A stretch of 64,000 bases of DNA, from contig JAFUPV010000038.1 in NCBI GenBank assembly GCA_017472605.1, positions 1-64,000 on the forward strand, written 5' to 3'. Source of the DNA: Lachnospiraceae bacterium. Lineage in GTDB: Bacteria > Bacillota > Clostridia > Lachnospirales > Lachnospiraceae. Both the position numbers and the translations under genes were made by a program. How positions within the stretch are numbered: the stretch's first letter is position 1; each line of letters opens with the position of its first letter. Of the stretch, positions 8,176-16,562 are shown piece after piece. The notes under the pieces were generated by a model. That model was not told the origin of the DNA and did no database searches. It saw only the letters and a program-made list of their open reading frames with translations.

Positions 8176-10560
8176 ATGAAATATCAATTGCCGGGTGTCA
8201 GCCCGCGTGGAAGAGAAGAGAACATCATACAGGGAGAGAAGTGGCGTTTTACGCTGCTGACACCGCGTCTGATCCGCATGGAGTACAGTGAGGATGGCGT
8301 GTTTGAGGATCGGCCGACGCAGACTGTGATTAACCGTACTTTTGAGCCGGTTTCCTGGCGGCTGACAAAAAAGGACGGAGGATTTGAACTGTATACGGAT
8401 GGCATGCAGATCAGCTATGACGGAGAGAAATTCACAAAAAACGGTTTGTCTGCCCACGGACAGGGAGGTCTGCATCCTTACGGTGCTGTCTGGCACTATG
8501 GGGAGAATCCAGGGAATCTGAAGGGAACTGCCCGCACGCTGGATCTGGTTGACGGTGCCTGTGAGCTGCAGGACGGCATTCTGTCAACAGTAGGATGCGC
8601 GGTTCTGGATGACAGTGAAACACTCCTGCTGACAGAAGACGGATGGGTAGAGCCGCGCAGACCGGGTTCCATTGATCTGTATCTGTTCATGTACGGCGGC
8701 GATTATGAGGAGGCATTGTCAGATTACTATAGACTGACCGGAAAGACGCCGATGCTGCCGCGCTATGCGCTTGGAAACTGGTGGAGCCGTTACTATGAAT
8801 ATACAGAGGAGAGCTATCGGGAACTGGTGGAACGGTTTGAACGGGAAGAGGTTCCGTTTTCCGTTGCCGTGATTGACATGGACTGGCACCTGGTTGACGA
8901 TGTGGATCCGAAATATGGAAGCAGCTGGACCGGATTTACCTGGAATAAGAAGCTGTTCCCGGATCCGAAGCGTTTTCTGTCCTGGCTTCATGAGAAGGGA
9001 ATGCGCACAACACTGAATCTCCATCCGGCAGACGGAATCCGCGGTTATGAGGCCATGTATCCGCAGATGGCAGAAGCGATGGGTGTGGATGCCTCTGTGG
9101 AAGAGCCGGTTCTTTTTGACATAGCCAACAGGGAGTTCCTGGAAGCGTATTTTACCTATGTGATGCATCCCTATGAGGAAGACGGGGTGGATTTCTGGTG
9201 GATTGACTGGCAGCAGGGCAACAACACGAAAATTCCAGGACTGGATCCGCTGTGGATGCTGAATCACTACCATTATCTGGACAGTGCAAGAGATGGAAAG
9301 CGTCCGCTCACATTTTCCCGCTATGCAGGTCCCGGTTCCCACCGCTATCCGGTCGGCTTTTCCGGTGATACGATTATGACATGGGAATCGCTGGACTTCC
9401 AGCCCTATTTCACCAACACGGCTTCCAACATTGGCTACGGCTGGTGGAGCCATGACATTGGCGGTCACATGCGTGGCTATAAGGACAACGAGATGGCGGC
9501 AAGGTGGGTACAATATGGTGTGTTCTCTCCGATTAACCGTCTTCACAGCAGCAAGAGCGACTTTAACGGCAAGGAACCGTGGCGTTATCCAATGGAGATA
9601 GCAGAGGTCATGCGTCAGTTCCTTCGTCTGCGTCATCAGATGCTGCCGTATCTGTATACGATGAATTACCGCGCCCATTGGGAAAACAGGCCGCTGATTC
9701 AGCCCATGTACTATTCGTTCCCGAAGGATTACACGGCATATAATGTGAAGAATCAGTATTTCTTTGGAACCGGGCTGATGGTGGCTCCGATTACAACTCC
9801 TCAGATCCGACATCTGAACACGGCGAAAGTGCAGACATGGCTTCCGGAGGGAATCTGGTTTGACTTCTTTACAGGAATGATCTATTCCGGCGGCAGACTC
9901 CTCGACATGTACCGCGGCATTCATACCATTCCTGTGCTCGCCCGTGCCGGTGCGATTATTCCGATGACAGATGAAATCCAGGGCGCGGCTGCGCTGAAGA
10001 ATCCGTCGTCTCTGGTGCTTCGTGTCTATGGCGGAGCAGACGGTGCGTTTACTCTCTATGAGGATGATAATGAAACCATGGGCTGCTATGAGGGAGACTG
10101 TGTGAAGACAGATATGCGCCTTGACTGGGAGAGCAAAACCTTTGTGATTGATGGCGCAAAGGGAAATCTGTCGCTTGTTCCGGGTACGAGAGCATATACG
10201 GTCTGCCTGTACGGCGTAAATAAGACGGACGTAACGGTTATGGTGGATGGAGAACGTGTGGAAGCCGGAGTCAGCTATGATGAGGAAATGGGATGCCTGA
10301 CAATCCGGCTGGAAGCAGTTCGTTCGGAGAGCCGCGTTTTGGTTTCGTTCGCAACATGCAGTCTGAGAGCGAATCCGGTGGAGAAAAAGGTGTTTGATTT
10401 CCTGAATCAGGCAGAGATCGCTTTTGAGCAGAAGGAACGTGTCTATCAGACCGTTCGATCCAGTCTGTCTGCTGCAGCCAGAATCGCGCAGCTCCAGGCA
10501 ATGGATTTGGATCGTGATCTGATTGGCTGTGTGACAGAGCTGCTGACTGCCTGGGAATAA
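8176..10560 (+). CDS. Glycoside hydrolase family 31 alpha-glycosidase
   Basis: A 794-residue GH31 enzyme. The N-terminal beta-sandwich (about 1-190) precedes the (beta/alpha)8 barrel. Nucleophile Asp344 lies in VDFWWIDWQQG and the acid/base Asp398 in GFSGDT, both fitting family consensus. Later beta domains include a DUF5110-like segment (GGADGAFTLYEDD). No signal peptide is seen, so it should act in the cytosol on imported sugars. The family includes alpha-glucosidases, alpha-xylosidases, alpha-galactosidases and alpha-N-acetylgalactosaminidases, and sequence inspection does not separate these. The start has AAGGAGGATATG 10 bases upstream. It is cotranscribed with the kinase. Confidence 0.9.
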   Translation: MKYQLPGVSPRGREENIIQGEKWRFTLLTPRLIRMEYSEDGVFEDRPTQTVINRTFEPVSWRLTKKDGGFELYTDGMQISYDGEKFTKNGLSAHGQGGLHPYGAVWHYGENPGNLKGTARTLDLVDGACELQDGILSTVGCAVLDDSETLLLTEDGWVEPRRPGSIDLYLFMYGGDYEEALSDYYRLTGKTPMLPRYALGNWWSRYYEYTEESYRELVERFEREEVPFSVAVIDMDWHLVDDVDPKYGSSWTGFTWNKKLFPDPKRFLSWLHEKGMRTTLNLHPADGIRGYEAMYPQMAEAMGVDASVEEPVLFDIANREFLEAYFTYVMHPYEEDGVDFWWIDWQQGNNTKIPGLDPLWMLNHYHYLDSARDGKRPLTFSRYAGPGSHRYPVGFSGDTIMTWESLDFQPYFTNTASNIGYGWWSHDIGGHMRGYKDNEMAARWVQYGVFSPINRLHSSKSDFNGKEPWRYPMEIAEVMRQFLRLRHQMLPYLYTMNYRAHWENRPLIQPMYYSFPKDYTAYNVKNQYFFGTGLMVAPITTPQIRHLNTAKVQTWLPEGIWFDFFTGMIYSGGRLLDMYRGIHTIPVLARAGAIIPMTDEIQGAAALKNPSSLVLRVYGGADGAFTLYEDDNETMGCYEGDCVKTDMRLDWESKTFVIDGAKGNLSLVPGTRAYTVCLYGVNKTDVTVMVDGERVEAGVSYDEEMGCLTIRLEAVRSESRVLVSFATCSLRANPVEKKVFDFLNQAEIAFEQKERVYQTVRSSLSAAARIAQLQAMDLDRDLIGCVTELLTAWE

Positions 10561-10565
10561 ACTGT

Positions 10566-10594
10566 TTGTCTTTCCTGTCCAGTTGATGTATAAT
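10566..10594 (+). promoter_or_regulatory. Promoter of the GH53 gene
   Basis: TTGTCT (10566-10571) and a perfect TATAAT (10589-10594) with 17-base spacing, immediately after the GH31 stop codon. It would let the galactanase gene be expressed separately from the kinase/GH31 transcript. Confidence 0.65.
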
Positions 10595-10653
10595 GAAGAT
10601 ATCGGAAGTGATGGAATCGAAATCTATTAATATGGAAGAGGAAGGATGGAAGC

Positions 10654-12378
10654 ATGAAAGAGTTTATCAAAGGAATGGACATTTCCTTCATCCCGCAGTA
10701 CGAGGAGGAAGGAAAAACATTTGCAAATGAGGACGGTCTGCTCATGGATCCGTTCGGGCTGGCAGCAGAGTACGGCGTAAATTATATCCGGCTTCGGATC
10801 TGGAACCAGCCGGAACTGGTGCCGGAATCCGGAGGATACTGCAGTCTGGACCATACCATTGCGATGGCGAAGCGGATCAGAAAGGCGGGGATGGGATTCT
10901 TACTGGACTTCCATTATTCCGACTGGTGGGCGGATCCGGCCAACCAGAAGCGGCCGAAAGCCTGGGAAGGGCTTTCCGTCAGGGAGACTGCCGACGCGCT
11001 TTTTCAGTATACGAAGGATGTGCTGGATCGGATGAAGGAGGAAGGCGTTCTTCCTGACATAGTGCAGGTGGGAAACGAGATTCGCTGCGGCATGCTGTAT
11101 CCGGAAGGGGATACGAACCACTGGGAGAACCTTGCTCGGTTCATCAATGCCGGAATCCGCGCCGTGAGAGCTGCAGATCCTGCAATTCAGGTTGTTATTC
11201 ATCTGGACCAGGGTGGTCGGATCTATTATCTGAAAGAATGGTTTGAGCAGGCGGCATCTCACGGAGTAACGGATTTTGACTGCATTGCGCTGTCTTACTA
11301 TCCCTTCTGGCATGGCGACTATGCACAGCTGAAAGAAGCGATGGAGACGCTGCATCAGATCTTCAGAAAGCCGATCCTGATTGCGGAGGCGGCCCATGCC
11401 TGGAGAAAAACGGAAAACGGATTTATCGGAGAGCTGCAGGAGAAAATTGCCGGATTTCCCCTGACTCCCGCCGGTCAGGAGAAGGTTCTTCGGCTGGTTA
11501 TGAGCATCAATGACAACTTAAGCGACGGCGCCGGAATGGGTGTGTTCTACTGGGAACCGCTCAGTTTTGCCGATTCGAATGACGGCGGCTGGGGAAAGAA
11601 CATGAGTGTTCTGGATGACAGCGGAAAAGCACATCAGGGAATCCGGTCGTTCCGCTATCAGTCCGGAGAAATCGATCCCAATGCGGCAGCAAGAGTGTAT
11701 GAACCAGAGCCCTGTACCGTTTCCCTTGGAAAGAAGCCGGTTCTGCCTGAGATGGTAAAAATCCTGAAATGGAATGGTGAGACAGCAATGGTTCCGGTTT
11801 GCTGGGAAAGCGGCAATCTGGAAACCAGTTCCGTGAAAACAGTCAGCTGTAAAGGGGTTGCGGATGCGTTTGATGAAACAGGAAATCGTCTGGAAACTTC
11901 TGTGACAGTTAAGGTCTATGATCCTCAGGTTCAGACAGTGAATCTTCTGTCCAATGGAGGATTTACCGGCGGAATGAGCGGCTGGCAGGTCGGTTTCGAA
12001 CAGGGAGAAGCGGTTGTGGAAGTGAGAGAAGAACCGATTGATCCGTTTCCGCTGCCGCCAGTTCCGGTATTGTTTGTAAAAAACAGCGGTCAGATGATCG
12101 GCAGAATTCAGTCCGGCGCATCTGCGGAGGAGGATGGAACCTATTGCCTGAAAATGAAAGCAGTGGGGGACAATACAACTGGAGTGAAGGTCTCTCTGAG
12201 CCTGTCGTCATCGGACAGAGAACAGCAGACGGAGGTATTTCTCCAGAGCAGCCAGTGGATGGAATATGAGGTGGCTCTGGATGCGAAGGCAGGGGAGTGG
12301 CTGTCTGTCCAGATCCGGATGGAAGCACCGCCAATGGAGATGAAGGTAAGGGAAGTGTCACTGACCAGAATGAAATAA
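10654..12378 (+). CDS. GH53 endo-beta-1,4-galactanase with C-terminal accessory domains
   Basis: A 574-residue protein. Residues ~3-345 form the GH53 barrel of arabinogalactan endo-beta-1,4-galactosidases. Acid/base Glu142 is in VQVGNEI and nucleophile Glu245 in ILIAEAAHAW, and FLLDFHYSDWWADP is typical. Residues ~350-430 look like a bacterial Ig-like (Big_4) domain and ~430-574 like a carbohydrate-binding beta-sandwich. The ATG follows GGAAGG, and no upstream in-frame start adds a signal peptide, so the enzyme appears cytosolic despite domains usual in secreted enzymes. Expected substrate: beta-1,4-galactan or its oligosaccharides. Confidence 0.9.
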   Translation: MKEFIKGMDISFIPQYEEEGKTFANEDGLLMDPFGLAAEYGVNYIRLRIWNQPELVPESGGYCSLDHTIAMAKRIRKAGMGFLLDFHYSDWWADPANQKRPKAWEGLSVRETADALFQYTKDVLDRMKEEGVLPDIVQVGNEIRCGMLYPEGDTNHWENLARFINAGIRAVRAADPAIQVVIHLDQGGRIYYLKEWFEQAASHGVTDFDCIALSYYPFWHGDYAQLKEAMETLHQIFRKPILIAEAAHAWRKTENGFIGELQEKIAGFPLTPAGQEKVLRLVMSINDNLSDGAGMGVFYWEPLSFADSNDGGWGKNMSVLDDSGKAHQGIRSFRYQSGEIDPNAAARVYEPEPCTVSLGKKPVLPEMVKILKWNGETAMVPVCWESGNLETSSVKTVSCKGVADAFDETGNRLETSVTVKVYDPQVQTVNLLSNGGFTGGMSGWQVGFEQGEAVVEVREEPIDPFPLPPVPVLFVKNSGQMIGRIQSGASAEEDGTYCLKMKAVGDNTTGVKVSLSLSSSDREQQTEVFLQSSQWMEYEVALDAKAGEWLSVQIRMEAPPMEMKVREVSLTRMK

Positions 12379-12383
12379 GTGAT

Positions 12384-12440
12384 AAAAGCGGCAGTCTGCG
12401 AGAAACCGGGTGGATCCTGGTGCAGACTGCCGCTTTTTGT
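12384..12440 (+). terminator. Rho-independent terminator after the GH53 gene
   Basis: A 16-bp perfect stem (12384-12399 with 12422-12437) with A-rich start and TTTTTGTT end. It closes the carbohydrate locus. Confidence 0.85.
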
Positions 12441-12484
12441 TGAATCTGTTTGAAAAGAAACGTGAAATATAGTCAGAAATGTTG

Positions 12485-12513
12485 TTGACAGAAGGGAAGA
12501 AACGAGATAGAAT
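12485..12513 (+). promoter_or_regulatory. Strong promoter of the ABC-2 exporter operon
   Basis: TTGACA (12485-12490) and TAGAAT (12508-12513), spacing 17. The transcript would carry a leader of about 150 bases before the GTG at 12671. Confidence 0.75.
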
Positions 12514-12540
12514 TAAGTTCCTTTTGCAAAAGAAAGAAAT

Positions 12541-12610
12541 TCAGGCAGGAAAGCGCGCGTCTTTGCCTGAACCTCTGCTGCAGGTATTTCCATGGCAAAA
12601 TCCATGGAAA
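12541..12610 (+). other. Structured leader with two hairpins
   Basis: Two inverted repeats lie in the untranslated leader of the exporter operon: TCAGGCA/TGCCTGA (12541-12547 with 12564-12570) and a perfect TTTCCATGG/CCATGGAAA (12587-12595 with 12602-12610). Neither is followed by a clear T run. No known riboswitch class is recognised. Confidence 0.5.
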
Positions 12611-12670
12611 GACAGACCTACTTGGCAAGATATGATACGAATCAATATAACTACCAGGAGGAAGTAAATC

Positions 12671-13459
12671 GTGATTACAGTCAACAACATTTCAAAGACC
12701 TATAAGGTCGCAAAAAGAAACGCAGGCTTTCTGGAAGCCTGCAGAAACCTGTTCCATCGTGACTATGAAGAAATTCGTGCACTGGATCATGTCAGTTTTC
12801 AGATCAATGACGGGGAAATGATCGGTTACATTGGACCAAATGGGGCAGGAAAATCGACAACGATCAAAGTATTGAGCGGAATTCTCACACCGGATGAGGG
12901 AACCTGCGAGGTGAACGGATGCATTCCCTGGAAGAACCGTGTCGCCTATGTAAAGGACATCGGTGTTGTGTTCGGCCAGAGAAGTCAGCTCTGGTGGGAC
13001 GTTCCGGTTATCGATTCTTTTGAGCTTCTCAAAGACATCTATTCCATCCCCAAAGAAACGTATCAAATGAATCTGGAAGAGCTGACAGAACTGCTGAATC
13101 TTTCGGAATTGCTGAAAACGCCTGCAAGGCAGCTTTCCCTTGGTCAGCGGATGCGGTGTGAGATTGCGGCATCCCTGCTGCATAGTCCCAGACTTCTGTT
13201 TCTGGACGAGCCAACGATCGGCCTGGATGCCGTGTCCAAGCTGGCAGTCCGTGATTTCATTCTGCGTCTGAATCAGACACACAGGACAACCGTTATTCTG
13301 ACGACCCATGACATGCAGGATATTGAAGCACTGACAAACAGGATCCTGCTGATTGGTAAGGGCAGAATTCTTCTGGATGGAAGCCCGCAGGATCTGCGTC
13401 AGGGATACCGGACCATGGATGAAGCAGTTGCAGCCCTTTACCGGGAATATGCGATTTAA
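12671..13459 (+). CDS. ABC-2 exporter ATP-binding subunit (COG4586-like)
   Basis: A 262-residue ATPase with Walker A GPNGAGKST, Q-loop region, signature LSLGQRMR and Walker B LLFLDEP. The long N-terminal segment before the first beta strand and the phrase VFGQRSQLWWDVPV are typical of the COG4586 group, which works with two ABC-2 type permeases exactly as found here. It starts at GTG 12671, preceded by AGGAGGAAG. The substrate of this transporter family is not established; export of a lipid-linked, peptide or drug substrate is possible. Confidence 0.88.
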   Translation: MITVNNISKTYKVAKRNAGFLEACRNLFHRDYEEIRALDHVSFQINDGEMIGYIGPNGAGKSTTIKVLSGILTPDEGTCEVNGCIPWKNRVAYVKDIGVVFGQRSQLWWDVPVIDSFELLKDIYSIPKETYQMNLEELTELLNLSELLKTPARQLSLGQRMRCEIAASLLHSPRLLFLDEPTIGLDAVSKLAVRDFILRLNQTHRTTVILTTHDMQDIEALTNRILLIGKGRILLDGSPQDLRQGYRTMDEAVAALYREYAI

Positions 13460-13470
13460 GGAGGCAGACA

Positions 13471-14274
13471 ATGAAGAAATATCTGTCTTTTTTCCGCATG
13501 CGCTTTTTAACCGGACTGCAGTACCGGGCGGCGGCTGCAGCAGGCATTGCAACGCAGTTTGCCTGGGGCTTTCTGGAGATTCTTGTATACCGCGCCTTTT
13601 ATCAGGCAGACGCGGCAGCATTCCCCATGGAGTTTTCTGCCGTCGTAAATTATATCTGGCTTCAGCAGGCATTGCTGGCGCTGTTTGTGCCGTGGCTGAT
13701 GGAAACGGAGATCTTCTCAGCCATTGTGGACGGAAATGTCGCATATGAGCTGTGCAGACCGGTTCACATCTATCACATGTGGTTTGCCAGACTTCTTGCA
13801 CACAGGATATCCAGCGCCCTTCTTCGCTGTGCGCCAATCCTGTTTATTTCCCTGTTTCTTCCGGCTCCATATGGACTGACACTTCCGACGGATCCGCTGA
13901 CCGGAATCCTGTTTCTGCTGACACTGATTCTTGGAACGCTGATCACGGTTTCAATCGGTGTGGTCATTTACATCTGCTGCTTTTTTACCATCTCAGCCCA
14001 GGGAATCCGGATTTTCTACTCGGCGGCATGTGAACTGCTGGCCGGTCAGATTGTTCCGCTTCCTTTCATGCCGGATGTGATCCGGCGTGTTCTGGAGATT
14101 CTTCCGTTTGCGTCCATGCAGAACGTTCCCCTTCGTGTGTTTTCCGGCGACCTGTGCGGCCACCAGCTGGTATGGGCCATCGCTCTTCAGCTGTTCTGGC
14201 TGGCTGTTCTCATGGCAGCCGGATGGCGGTTTGCGGTACATGCAGAAACGCGGATTGTTGTACAGGGAGGATGA
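13471..14274 (+). CDS. ABC-2 family permease (COG4587-like)
   Basis: A 267-residue membrane protein with about six hydrophobic segments. It begins 11 bases after the ATPase gene with an AAGGAGG site. An N-terminal amphipathic start (KKYLSFFRMRFLTGLQYR) precedes the first membrane span, and the motif FSAIVDGNVAYELCRP matches the conserved cytoplasmic loop of this ABC-2 subgroup (G.(i/v).y.L.RP). It should pair with the permease at 14278 to form an asymmetric channel. Confidence 0.85.
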   Translation: MKKYLSFFRMRFLTGLQYRAAAAAGIATQFAWGFLEILVYRAFYQADAAAFPMEFSAVVNYIWLQQALLALFVPWLMETEIFSAIVDGNVAYELCRPVHIYHMWFARLLAHRISSALLRCAPILFISLFLPAPYGLTLPTDPLTGILFLLTLILGTLITVSIGVVIYICCFFTISAQGIRIFYSAACELLAGQIVPLPFMPDVIRRVLEILPFASMQNVPLRVFSGDLCGHQLVWAIALQLFWLAVLMAAGWRFAVHAETRIVVQGG

Positions 14275-14277
14275 AAA

Positions 14278-15093
14278 ATGAAAAGAAGCAGAAAAAGAGA
14301 GAAAAAGATTTCAGCGATTCGTCTGTACAGACGGTATGTGGGGATTCATATCCGGAGCACAATGCAGTATAAAACATCCTTTCTTCTGACAACGGTCGGA
14401 CAGTTTATTTTTTCTTTTAACGTACTGATCGGAATTACATTTCTGTTTAACCGGTTTCATCAGGTCGCCGACTTTACATACAGCGAGGTACTGATCTGTT
14501 ATGCGATTGTTCTGATGGAATTCGCGCTGGCAGAGATGTTCGGAAGGGGCTTTGATCTGTTTTCCGGAATGGTGAAGCACGGAGAATTTGACCGGGTCCT
14601 GGTGCGGCCGAGAAATGAGATTCTGCAGGTTCTGGGAAGTAAATTTGAATTAAGCCGGATCGGAAGAATGTTTCAGGCAGTGATCGTTTTTATTTACGGT
14701 CTGCTGACAGCGGACATCGACTGGAACCGGTGGAAGGTGATGACAGTGGTTCTGATGCTGATCGGAGGCAGTCTACTGTTTGCCGGAATCTTCATGATTC
14801 AGGCCGGGATGTGTTTCTTTACGCTGGAAGGGCTGGAGTTTATGAACATCCTTACCGATGCGGCAAGAGAGTACGGAAAATATCCGGTCAGCATTTACGG
14901 AAAACCGGTTCTTCTGTTCTGTACATTTCTTGTGCCCTATGCGCTGATTCAATATTACCCGCTGCTTGTCATCCTTGGTCGGACTGCGCGCCTCTGGTAC
15001 AGTTTTCTGCCGCTGGCAGCGGCGATGTTTCTGATTCCATGCCTGCTGTTTTGGCGGTTTGGTGTCCGCTGTTACCGTTCCAGTGGATCCTGA
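14278..15093 (+). CDS. ABC-2 family permease (COG3694-like)
   Basis: A 271-residue permease with about six membrane segments. It starts 3 bases after the previous stop. The loop GMVKHGEFDRVLVRPRNEILQ is the equivalent of the conserved ABC-2 subgroup loop, and the C-terminal half carries the KYPVSIYGK region. It completes a three-gene exporter (ATPase plus two different permeases). No terminator with a T tract is obvious after its stop before the rhaM promoter at 15187. Confidence 0.85.
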   Translation: MKRSRKREKKISAIRLYRRYVGIHIRSTMQYKTSFLLTTVGQFIFSFNVLIGITFLFNRFHQVADFTYSEVLICYAIVLMEFALAEMFGRGFDLFSGMVKHGEFDRVLVRPRNEILQVLGSKFELSRIGRMFQAVIVFIYGLLTADIDWNRWKVMTVVLMLIGGSLLFAGIFMIQAGMCFFTLEGLEFMNILTDAAREYGKYPVSIYGKPVLLFCTFLVPYALIQYYPLLVILGRTARLWYSFLPLAAAMFLIPCLLFWRFGVRCYRSSGS

Positions 15094-15186
15094 GCGGCTG
15101 CTGCGAAGAAGCGGAAACGCCTCTTGGCTCTTGCCCGGATGCGACGAATGGATGGCGATCATGAATGGCGAAAACTGCTGCGTAAG

Positions 15187-15215
15187 TTGACTTTCAAATC
15201 CTGTTATGATACAAT
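15187..15215 (+). promoter_or_regulatory. Promoter of rhaM
   Basis: TTGACT (15187-15192), 17-base spacer, TACAAT (15210-15215). It lies ~64 bases before the rhaM start. Confidence 0.75.
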
Positions 15216-15278
15216 GTTTCCATACGGCGGGGCATTGTATAAAAGAATGTTTCGTACACTAGGATGGAGGATAAAACA

Positions 15279-15590
15279 ATGATCAAGGGATTTAAAATGA
15301 AGCTGTACGAGGGAATGGCAGCCGAGTACGAGAAGAGACACAACGAGCTGTGGCCGGAGATGATTGACATGATCCACGAGCATGGCGGAAAGAACTACAC
15401 CATCTTCCTGGACAAGGAAACAAACATTCTGTTCGGTTACATCGAGATCGAAAACGAAGAGCTGTGGGCGAAGGGCGCAGATACCGCAATCAACCGCAAG
15501 TGGTGGGATTTCATGGCGGATATCATGGAAACCAATCCGGACAACAGCCCCGTTTCCATCGATCTTCAGAATGTGTTCCATCTGGATTAA
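15279..15590 (+). CDS. rhaM: L-rhamnose mutarotase
   Basis: A 103-residue dimeric alpha/beta-barrel enzyme that interconverts the anomers of L-rhamnose. The sequence follows the E. coli protein closely: an MI(R/K)-type start, EKRHNELWPE, HGGKNYTIFLDK, ATP-independent pocket residues including RHN and the paired WW in NRKWWDFM, and the signature ANPDNSP-like TNPDNSPVS. ATG 15279 is chosen because GGAGG lies 10 bases before it; an ATG at 15264 would overlap that site. It stands alone with its own promoter, without other rhamnose genes nearby. It converges on truA with a one-base gap. Confidence 0.92.
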   Translation: MIKGFKMKLYEGMAAEYEKRHNELWPEMIDMIHEHGGKNYTIFLDKETNILFGYIEIENEELWAKGADTAINRKWWDFMADIMETNPDNSPVSIDLQNVFHLD

Positions 15591-15591
15591 A

Positions 15592-16335
15592 TCAGTTATA
15601 GTCAACAGCAATGAGACAGAGTCCCTGTGCCGGTGCCATAAAACCGGCGAGGGCTCTGTTTTTTGCTTCCAGGACGGATTTCATCTCGTCAGGCAGACGT
15701 TTTCCGAAGCCGGTCTCAAGAAGAGTGCCGACCAGGATACGCACCATGTTCTGGAGAAAACCGTCGCCGTGGAAGGAAAAGCGCAGGTAGTCACCTTTCT
15801 GGGTGATGGTGATGCTGTCAATGGTACGGACCGTTGATTTTTTCATTTTCGGATTTCCGCAGAAGCTGGCAAAATCGTGGGTTCCAGTCAGAAATTCCGC
15901 CGCCTGCCGCATGGCTTCCACATCGGGAAGCTGATCAAGACAGGTCACATATTTCCGGTCAAAGACAGGTTTGGCGGCGCCGATGTAGCAGGTGTAGCAG
16001 TAGGTCTTTCCGGAAGCATTGAACCGGCTGTGGAAGCGGGGGCCGGCTTCCGCAGCGTCCAGGACACAAATGTCCTCCGGGAGCCAGGTATTCATGTAGT
16101 CACGGATCTGTCCGCATGACATGGACACGGACACAAGAGCATTGGCAGTCATTTCCCGGGCATGAACTCCGGCATCGGTACGTCCGGCGCCGATGATGGT
16201 GACCGGTTCCTCACAGAGACGGCTAAGGACTGCTTCCAGTTTTCCCTGGATGGTGGCATCGGTGTTTTTCTGACGCTCCCAGCCGCTGTAGCGGGTGCCG
16301 TCATAGCAGATTGTGAATCGGATGTTTCGTTTCAT
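15592..16335 (-). CDS. truA: tRNA pseudouridine(38-40) synthase
   Basis: A 247-residue TruA enzyme that isomerises uridines 38-40 in the anticodon arm. The start MKRNIRFTICYDGTRYSGW is characteristic. Catalytic Asp54 lies in GAGRTDAGVHA, and the RFHSRFNASGKTYCY and SFHGDGFLQNMVR motifs are present. The ATG at 16335 has AGGAGA 7 bases upstream; an upstream in-frame ATG at 16413 would add 26 residues unlike the family. The gene is convergent with rhaM; its last ~25 codons contain, on the opposite strand, a terminator for rhaM. Confidence 0.95.
   Translation of the reverse strand: MKRNIRFTICYDGTRYSGWERQKNTDATIQGKLEAVLSRLCEEPVTIIGAGRTDAGVHAREMTANALVSVSMSCGQIRDYMNTWLPEDICVLDAAEAGPRFHSRFNASGKTYCYTCYIGAAKPVFDRKYVTCLDQLPDVEAMRQAAEFLTGTHDFASFCGNPKMKKSTVRTIDSITITQKGDYLRFSFHGDGFLQNMVRILVGTLLETGFGKRLPDEMKSVLEAKNRALAGFMAPAQGLCLIAVDYN
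15616..15664 (+). terminator. rhaM terminator embedded in the truA coding sequence
   Basis: On the + strand, ACAGAG-CCCT-GCCGGT (15616-15634, with small bulges) pairs with ACCGGC-AGGG-CTCTGT (15643-15659) across an 8-base loop and is followed by six T residues (15659-15664). It lies wholly inside the 3' part of truA, read antisense. As only one base separates the two stop codons, rhaM transcription must stop here. Confidence 0.8.
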
Positions 16336-16430
16336 TGAAGTATCTCCTGAAGATTTCATGATTTGGTGACAGGTTTGCAGGGTTATTTTAGCACAGGATG
16401 AATTCATGCGCAAGAATTTCAGAAAAGTGA

Positions 16431-16460
16431 TTGACTTTTAAACGGCCCCTGTGCTATACT
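16431..16460 (+). promoter_or_regulatory. Promoter of the oligopeptide-type ABC operon
   Basis: TTGACT (16431-16436) and CTATAC/TATACT (16454-16460), spacing 17-18. It is followed by a leader RNA of ~100 bases before the binding-protein gene. Confidence 0.7.
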
Positions 16461-16470
16461 CTACAAAAGC

Positions 16471-16536
16471 AATGAGGAATCGACAGATGGCTACGACGGA
16501 GTAGAGAATTCTATCTGGCGTTTCCTTATTTTGTTT
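16471..16536 (+). promoter_or_regulatory. Long hairpin leader, candidate attenuator or RNA switch
   Basis: The arm AATGAGGAA-CG-CAGAT (16471-16487) pairs with ATCTG-CG-TTCCTTATT (16513-16530). Inside are a CTAC-GACGGA-GTAG hairpin and the palindrome AGAATTCT. A T-rich tail (TTTTGTTTT) follows directly, 13 bases before the GGAGGG site of the next gene. The shape is that of a terminator or attenuator. It matches no riboswitch class I can name with confidence. Confidence 0.55.
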
Positions 16537-16562
16537 TAATCCGAAATTTGGAGGGAAGTATT

